Shown: piece after piece, positions 58,464 through 64,000 of the stretch
Numbering within the stretch: position 1 is the stretch's first letter
Layout: each line of letters opens with the position of its first letter
From: Oscillospiraceae bacterium
Lineage (GTDB): Bacteria; Bacillota; Clostridia; Oscillospirales; Oscillospiraceae
Assembly (NCBI GenBank): GCA_029257695.1
Contig: JARIAU010000025.1
Coordinates: 1 to 64,000 of the forward strand
Reading direction: 5' to 3'
DNA: 64,000 nt
Program-made: the position numbers and the translations under genes
Notes under the pieces: generated by a model
Databases searched by the model: none
The model's input: only the letters and a program-made list of their open reading frames with translations
What the model was told of the DNA's origin: nothing

Positions 58464-58487
58464 GCGCAAGGATACTTCAATTTGTTG

Positions 58488-58886
58488 TCATTCCGCCAAG
58501 TGCATAATCCGGGCAACCGTTTCCACCGACTCATACACCAGCTGGTCGCAGTGCGCCTGCCGAGAGCCGCCGCACTCTGCATTGACCCGGAGCAAATCTT
58601 TGCAATCCGTCAGATTACAATGCATTTGCCGCATGGCGGTCAAATACGCCTTGGACGCCTCTTGTCCGCCGCCCAACAGCCCGATCACCATCAATCCACC
58701 CACCATGGCCCCACAGGTGGCCCCCAGATTCATGCCATGCCCAAAATGAGCACCCAGCTGAAACACTTTGCCCTCGCTGAGACCACAGTCGGCCGCAAAC
58801 GCTGCCAGCACTGCCTGTGCACAGTTATAGTGAACATCGGGATTCTGCCGAAAATCTCTCGCTCGGCGTACATACTTGTTTTCCAT
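58488..58886 (-). CDS. C_GCAxxG_C_C-family putative redox protein
   Basis: NCAQAVLAAF, GATCGAMVGGLMVIGLLGG, C-terminal CNLTDC. Confidence 0.85.
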   Translation of the reverse strand: MENKYVRRARDFRQNPDVHYNCAQAVLAAFAADCGLSEGKVFQLGAHFGHGMNLGATCGAMVGGLMVIGLLGGGQEASKAYLTAMRQMHCNLTDCKDLLRVNAECGGSRQAHCDQLVYESVETVARIMHLAE

Positions 58887-58913
58887 CTTGTTTTCCTCTG
58901 CTTTCTCTCGATT

Positions 58914-60968
58914 TTAGTTGAATATATCGGGATTTTCCTCAAACAGCCGTCTGGTCCGCTCCAGCACGACCCGATGCTCCGGCCGTACCAGTGCCGGGTC
59001 CTCTCCCAACAACCGTTTGGCCGCCTCTCGGGCCTGAACCAAAATTCGGGTGTCACAGGCCAGATCCGCCATTTGCAGCTGAGGCAATCCGTGCTGCCGT
59101 GCGCCAAAAAAGTCGCCCGGCCCACGCAATTCCAGATCTTTTTCCGCAATTCGGAAGCCATCGTTGGTCTGACACAGCGCTTTCAGCCGCTGACGGGTAT
59201 CCTCATTTTTCGATGAGGACACCAGCACGCAGAATGACTGTGCTGTGCCGCGCCCCACGCGTCCCCGCAGCTGGTGGAGCTGGGACAGGCCAAACCGATC
59301 GGCATCTTCAATCACCATCAGCGTGGCATTGGGTGCATCCACTCCCACCTCGATCACAGTGGTCGATACCAAAATCTCCACCGTTCCCTGTAAGAAAGCC
59401 TCCATCACCACTTCTTTTTCCTTCGGTTTCATCCGGCCGTGGATCAGGCCCACCCGCAGATCCGGGAAGGCCTGTTGGAGTACCATGGCATGATCGGTGG
59501 CGTTTTTCACCTTACCGGAAGTTTCCTCTGTCTCCTCCACCGCCGGACAAACCACATACACCTGATGTCCTTCCTGCACCTGCTTACGGATAAAGCCCAT
59601 CATCCGCCGGCGCTTATCCTCTCCGATCAGGAAGGTTTCCACATCCTGCCGTCCCGGTGGCCGCTCCCCGATGACGGACACATCCAAATCTCCGTAAATG
59701 ATCAGCGCCAGTGTGCGGGGAATGGGGGTGGCGGACATCACCAGCACATGGGGTTTTTGTGCTCCGGCCTTTGCCGACAGAGCAGAGCGCTGCTCCACGC
59801 CAAATCGGTGCTGTTCATCGGTGATGACCAGTCCTAACCGGGCAAAAGTTACCCCTTCGCTAAGCAGCGCATGGGTTCCCACCACCAAATCCAGCGTCCC
59901 ATCCGCTATCTGCTGTCGGACCCTGCGTTTTTCAGCCGCCTTGCTGCTGCCGGTCAACAGCCCCACTCGGATCCCATCCGGTGCCAGCAATGTGGTCAGG
60001 GTGTGGTAGTGCTGCATCGCAAGCAGCTCCGTAGGCGCCATCAGGGCGCACTGCCCACCGGAGCGAACGCATTGCCACACCGCCCCGGCCGCCACCGCCG
60101 TCTTGCCGCTGCCCACATCGCCCTGCACCAAGCGGTTCATGATTTTCCCGGAGGCCTGATCCACAAAAATCTGTTGCAGGGTCTTCCGCTGCGCCTCGGT
60201 GAGTGTAAAGGGCAGAAGCCGTTCAAAGTCCGCCACCGGCAGCACGGTGCATCGGAAGCCCGCTCCCGCCACACGCCGGGTATGCAGCAGCTCCAAGCCC
60301 GTCGTGAGATAGAACAGTTCCTCGAAGACCAGCCGCTCCCTCGCCCGGGTCAGATCTTCAAAAGAATCCGGTCGATGGACGGTGCGGATGGCCCAATTTC
60401 GTTCCGCCAGTCCATTTTCACTGCGCACCTCCGCCGGCAAATCCTCCGGCAGCAGCGCACACTCCTCCACAGCCAAATCGATCCACTCTGCCAGCTGTCG
60501 GGCCGACACCCCCGCCGTCAGCGGATAGATCGGCACAATACGACCTGTCAGTTCCCCTCGGCCTTCCGGCTCATAGATGGGATTGGTCATACTGAGCCGC
60601 TGCCCCATGCGCTCGATTTTTCCGCAAAAGAGATAACTTTCCCCCACTTTCAACTTTCCGGCGGTGTAGGCCTGATTAAAAAAGGTCAGATACAGCAATC
60701 CGGAGCGATCAAACACCTGCAGCCGGGTGGTGGAAAGCCCTTTTCGGGGGTATGCGGTCAAGGGTCTCTGTGCCACGACGCCGCAGATGCAGACCTCCTC
60801 CCCTTCCGGTGCGTGCCGAATGGGCCAGACCTTCCGGCGGTCCACATAGCGCCTCGGAAACCAATGCTGCAAATCCTCCAGTGTGCGAATCCCCAATTTC
60901 CCCAGCAACTGGGCTTTCTTCTCCCCGATTCCGGGCAGCACCGTCACCGGATCCTGCAATGCATACAT
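58914..60968 (-). CDS. recG: ATP-dependent DNA helicase RecG
   Basis: RLVQGDVGSGKTAVAAGAV, DEQHRFGVEQR, MSATPIPRTLALIIYGDLDVSVI. Confidence 0.96.
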   Translation of the reverse strand: MYALQDPVTVLPGIGEKKAQLLGKLGIRTLEDLQHWFPRRYVDRRKVWPIRHAPEGEEVCICGVVAQRPLTAYPRKGLSTTRLQVFDRSGLLYLTFFNQAYTAGKLKVGESYLFCGKIERMGQRLSMTNPIYEPEGRGELTGRIVPIYPLTAGVSARQLAEWIDLAVEECALLPEDLPAEVRSENGLAERNWAIRTVHRPDSFEDLTRARERLVFEELFYLTTGLELLHTRRVAGAGFRCTVLPVADFERLLPFTLTEAQRKTLQQIFVDQASGKIMNRLVQGDVGSGKTAVAAGAVWQCVRSGGQCALMAPTELLAMQHYHTLTTLLAPDGIRVGLLTGSSKAAEKRRVRQQIADGTLDLVVGTHALLSEGVTFARLGLVITDEQHRFGVEQRSALSAKAGAQKPHVLVMSATPIPRTLALIIYGDLDVSVIGERPPGRQDVETFLIGEDKRRRMMGFIRKQVQEGHQVYVVCPAVEETEETSGKVKNATDHAMVLQQAFPDLRVGLIHGRMKPKEKEVVMEAFLQGTVEILVSTTVIEVGVDAPNATLMVIEDADRFGLSQLHQLRGRVGRGTAQSFCVLVSSSKNEDTRQRLKALCQTNDGFRIAEKDLELRGPGDFFGARQHGLPQLQMADLACDTRILVQAREAAKRLLGEDPALVRPEHRVVLERTRRLFEENPDIFN

Positions 60969-61305
60969 ATCTTCACCCCGCTCCTTTTGCCGTGTCGTGC
61001 CATTTTGTCAGTTGCTGCATATTATAGCATAGATCCTACCAAAATGGTATCCGCTTTCACCGTCGCCTCCCGGCATCGCACACCGGTTCGCTGTTTTCCG
61101 GTTATGCATCAGGTCAGGCGCTCATCCGCCTAATCCCGTTCTATTTTCCCGTTTTTCCACGGTTTTTCCTTTTTTGTACGGCTCATACAGTTGCAATTCA
61201 TAAAAAGTATGGTAAAATGTAATCTGATATTGAATGCGTTTTCAAAAAGACTTTATGGAATCGCCTTGCCATTTTGAAATGGCCGGAACGAGGAGTGAAT
61301 GTTTC

Positions 61306-62430
61306 ATGGTTTCCTATAATACCGCTGAGTTAAGAAAGCAGAATCGCAACCGTGTCTTCCGCTATATTTATAGCTCGGAGACCCCTGTGTCCAAGCAGGA
61401 TGTGGCCCGCAGCCTCTCCCTCAGCCTGCCGACGGTAGGACAGAACCTGCGGGAGCTGCTGGATTCCGGTCTGCTGGAACTGCAGGGCACCTTTGATTCC
61501 ACCGGCGGCAGAAAACCCAAAGCGATCGGCATTACCGCCAACTATCGCTACTCTGTGGGCATTATGATTTCCAGCCGTCACATCCACATCACCTGTATCG
61601 ACCTGCGTGCCCACCAGATTTGCAGTAAAGCCATCGTAAAGCCCTTTATCACCGGCGGCGAGTACTGCAAAGAGCTGGGGCAGATTCTGGAAAACTTCTT
61701 GGATGAAAACAACATTGACCGCAGCCGTCTGTTGGGTGTGGGCGTGGCATTGCCCGGTATTCCCAACGAGGAAGAAGGCTGTGTCCATCTGTCTCACGCC
61801 GTCATTCCCCGCACCATCGAAATCGATGAAATCAAGAAGTATATCCCTTACCCCTGCTTTATCGAAAACGATGCCAATGCCGGCGGTGTCGCAGAGTGGT
61901 GGAACAACAGCGAGAATGCCACCATGGTTTACCTCTGCGTGCAGAAAGGCGTGGGCGGTGCAGTGCTGCTGAATGACGCAAATTATATGTACACCCATCC
62001 TCATTCCGGCGAATTTGGTCATATGTGCATCGTCCCCGGCGGCCGCCCCTGCGGCTGTGGAAAAAAGGGCTGTCTGGAAGCCTACTGCTCCACTGCTCGC
62101 TTCAGCGATGACATCGGCATCACCCGGGAGGATTTCTTTGCCAAACTGGAGGAAGGCAATGCGGACTATGCCGCCCTGTGGGACGATTATCTGAACCACT
62201 TGGCCCTTGGTATCTATAACATCCACACGGTTCTGGACTGCGACATCGTGCTGGGCGGTGTGCTGGCCCAGTACATCGACCCCTACATGGACGATCTGCG
62301 CCACCGCATCAGCGAAGTGTCCGCTTTCCCCACCGACGCCTCCTACCTGCGCTTCTCCAAGTATCGCAAGTGGACCAGCTGCGTGGGTGTGGCGCTCCAT
62401 TTCATCTCTGATTTTATTGATACCATCTAA
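61306..62430 (+). CDS. ROK-family transcriptional regulator
   Basis: N-terminal winged helix (VSKQDVARSLSLSLPTVGQNLREL), ROK CGCGKKGCLEAYCS motif. Confidence 0.9.
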   Translation: MVSYNTAELRKQNRNRVFRYIYSSETPVSKQDVARSLSLSLPTVGQNLRELLDSGLLELQGTFDSTGGRKPKAIGITANYRYSVGIMISSRHIHITCIDLRAHQICSKAIVKPFITGGEYCKELGQILENFLDENNIDRSRLLGVGVALPGIPNEEEGCVHLSHAVIPRTIEIDEIKKYIPYPCFIENDANAGGVAEWWNNSENATMVYLCVQKGVGGAVLLNDANYMYTHPHSGEFGHMCIVPGGRPCGCGKKGCLEAYCSTARFSDDIGITREDFFAKLEEGNADYAALWDDYLNHLALGIYNIHTVLDCDIVLGGVLAQYIDPYMDDLRHRISEVSAFPTDASYLRFSKYRKWTSCVGVALHFISDFIDTI

Positions 62431-62560
62431 CCTGCAAGCGATCCCCTGTTCCAGTACACCACCGCCGGCCGCATCCCCGCAGCCGGCGGTTTTTCAAAGC
62501 AACGGCCTGAACGATTTCCTCGTGCGGCCCACGGACGAAGAGAGTGAGAGAAAAAACACC

Positions 62561-63472
62561 ATGAATGCAAGAAAATTGTCCGGTGCACCCATGCTGCTGC
62601 TCACCGCCATGATTTGGGGCGGTGCGTTCGTAGCGCAGAGCATGAGCACCGATTTTGTCGGCCCCTTCACCTTCAACACTGCCCGCTATACCATTGGTGC
62701 CGTGGTATTGCTGCCCATCATTTTCCTGACGGATCGCCGCAACCCCGGCCGCCCGGAGGAACTGGGCTGGCGCAACCCCAAGCTGTGGATTGCCGGTGTG
62801 CTCTGCGGTTTTCTGATTGCTATTGCCGCCGCCTTCCAACAGGCCGGAATTCAATACACCACAGTGGGCAAGGCCGGCTTCATCACCACGCTGTATGTGA
62901 TCCTCGTCCCCATTTTCAGTATTTTTCTGAAGAAAAAACCCTCCCCGCTGATCTGGCTGTGTGTTCTGCTGGCCGTCTGCGGCCTGTATCTGCTTTGTAT
63001 GTCTGAAACCGCTTCCATCAACTTCGGCGACCTTTTGGTGCTTTGCAGCGGCTTGGGCTTTGCCATTCAGATCCTCGTGGTGGACCACTATGTGCTGCAC
63101 ATGGACGGCGTCAAGCTTAGCTTCCTGCAATTCTTCTTCAGCGCTGTGTTCTCTCTGCTGCCCGCACTGTTCTTTGAATCTCCCACGACCGCCGGACTGC
63201 TGGGTGCATGGAAGCCTCTGTTCTACACCGGTGTCCTTTCCTGCGGCATAGGCTATACCTTCCAGATTCTGGGGCAGCAGCGCACCGATCCCACCGTTGC
63301 CTCCATCCTGATGTGTATGGAATCCGTGTTCAGCGTTCTGTTTGGCTGGCTGATTTTGCATCAGGCCCTCTCCCCTCGGGAGCTGTTCGGCTGCGCTCTG
63401 ATGTTTGTGGCGGTCCTTCTGGCGCAACTGCCCTCCCCCAAGCAAAAAGCAGCCGCCGCAAATTGTGACTGA
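62561..63472 (+). CDS. EamA/DMT-superfamily transporter
   Basis: About 10 TM, AMIWGGAFVAQSMSTDFVGPFTFNTARY. Confidence 0.9.
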   Translation: MNARKLSGAPMLLLTAMIWGGAFVAQSMSTDFVGPFTFNTARYTIGAVVLLPIIFLTDRRNPGRPEELGWRNPKLWIAGVLCGFLIAIAAAFQQAGIQYTTVGKAGFITTLYVILVPIFSIFLKKKPSPLIWLCVLLAVCGLYLLCMSETASINFGDLLVLCSGLGFAIQILVVDHYVLHMDGVKLSFLQFFFSAVFSLLPALFFESPTTAGLLGAWKPLFYTGVLSCGIGYTFQILGQQRTDPTVASILMCMESVFSVLFGWLILHQALSPRELFGCALMFVAVLLAQLPSPKQKAAAANCD

Positions 63473-63476
63473 ATGT

Positions 63477-63520
63477 AAAAAACTTGCAAGACACAGAACT
63501 TGTGTCTTGCAAGTTTTTCC
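63477..63520 (+). terminator. Intrinsic terminator
   Basis: AAAAACTTGCAAGACACA-GAAC-TTGTGTCTTGCAAGTTTTT. Confidence 0.88.
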
Positions 63521-63582
63521 TTTTTTTACTATAATGAAGAAACCGAATTTCGGCACAATTTTACTGTAAAGGAGCAATTCCC

Positions 63583-64000
63583 ATGAGCAACAACTGGCAT
63601 CCTGAAACAAACTGCATCCAGGCAGGCTACACCCCCAAGAACGGTGAACCGCGCATGATGCCGATCGTCCAAAGCACCACCTTCAAGTACGACACCTCTG
63701 CTGGCATGGGCGCTCTGTTTGATCTGGAGGCCGACGGCTACTTTTATACCCGTCTGGCAAACCCCACCTCTGACGCTGTGGCTGCAAAAATTGCCGCTTT
63801 GGAAGGTGGCACGGCCGCCCTGCTGACCTCTTCCGGTCAGGCCGCCAACTTCTTTGCCGTGTTCAACCTCTGTTCGGCCGGCGATCATCTGGTCTGTTCT
63901 TCCACGGTCTATGGCGGCACCTTCAACCTGTTTGCTGTGACCCTCAAGCGGATGGGCATTGAATGCACCTTTATTGACCCTGACTGCACCGACAAGGAAC
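63583..64000 (+). CDS. O-acetylhomoserine aminocarboxypropyltransferase/Cys-Met PLP enzyme (partial, runs off window)
   Basis: NWHPETNCIQAGYTPKNGEPRMMPIVQSTTFKYDT...YTRLANPTSDAVAAKIAALEGG; AAAGGAG RBS. Confidence 0.9.
   Translation, partial: MSNNWHPETNCIQAGYTPKNGEPRMMPIVQSTTFKYDTSAGMGALFDLEADGYFYTRLANPTSDAVAAKIAALEGGTAALLTSSGQAANFFAVFNLCSAGDHLVCSSTVYGGTFNLFAVTLKRMGIECTFIDPDCTDKE

Overview
64 kb chromosomal window whose gene content fits a spore-forming, GC-moderate Clostridia/Oscillospiraceae-like Firmicute (spoVT, alpha/beta SASP, bofA and yaaL homologues, hrcA-grpE-dnaK-dnaJ with CIRCE). Most of it is ordinary housekeeping content: prfB, folC, rsmH, galE, glf, trpS, dinB, recG, an oppABCDF-type oligopeptide transporter, an M3 oligoendopeptidase, a molybdopterin oxidoreductase, and tRNA-fMet and tRNA-Leu. 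Four items stand out. (1) A ~0.72 kb AT-rich NUDIX cassette has imperfect terminal inverted repeats and a 5-bp direct repeat (GCAAG). It sits exactly in the loop of what would otherwise be a perfect 18-bp intrinsic-terminator stem between degV and fliB. (2) A truncated large serine recombinase has a 3' coding end that overlaps the 3' end of the initiator tRNA gene. (3) A compact operon combines a permuted-papain-like enzyme, an MGDG-synthase-like glycosyltransferase, a NodB deacetylase and an LPG-synthase-TM/flippase-like protein, and sits behind a terminator-like hairpin abutting the first RBS. (4) Single-base frameshifts are present in dnaK and in an M20 amidohydrolase. There is also a three-gene cluster of uncharacterised small proteins, two of which share a short motif. 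All family names are from reading the translated sequence; no searches were run.
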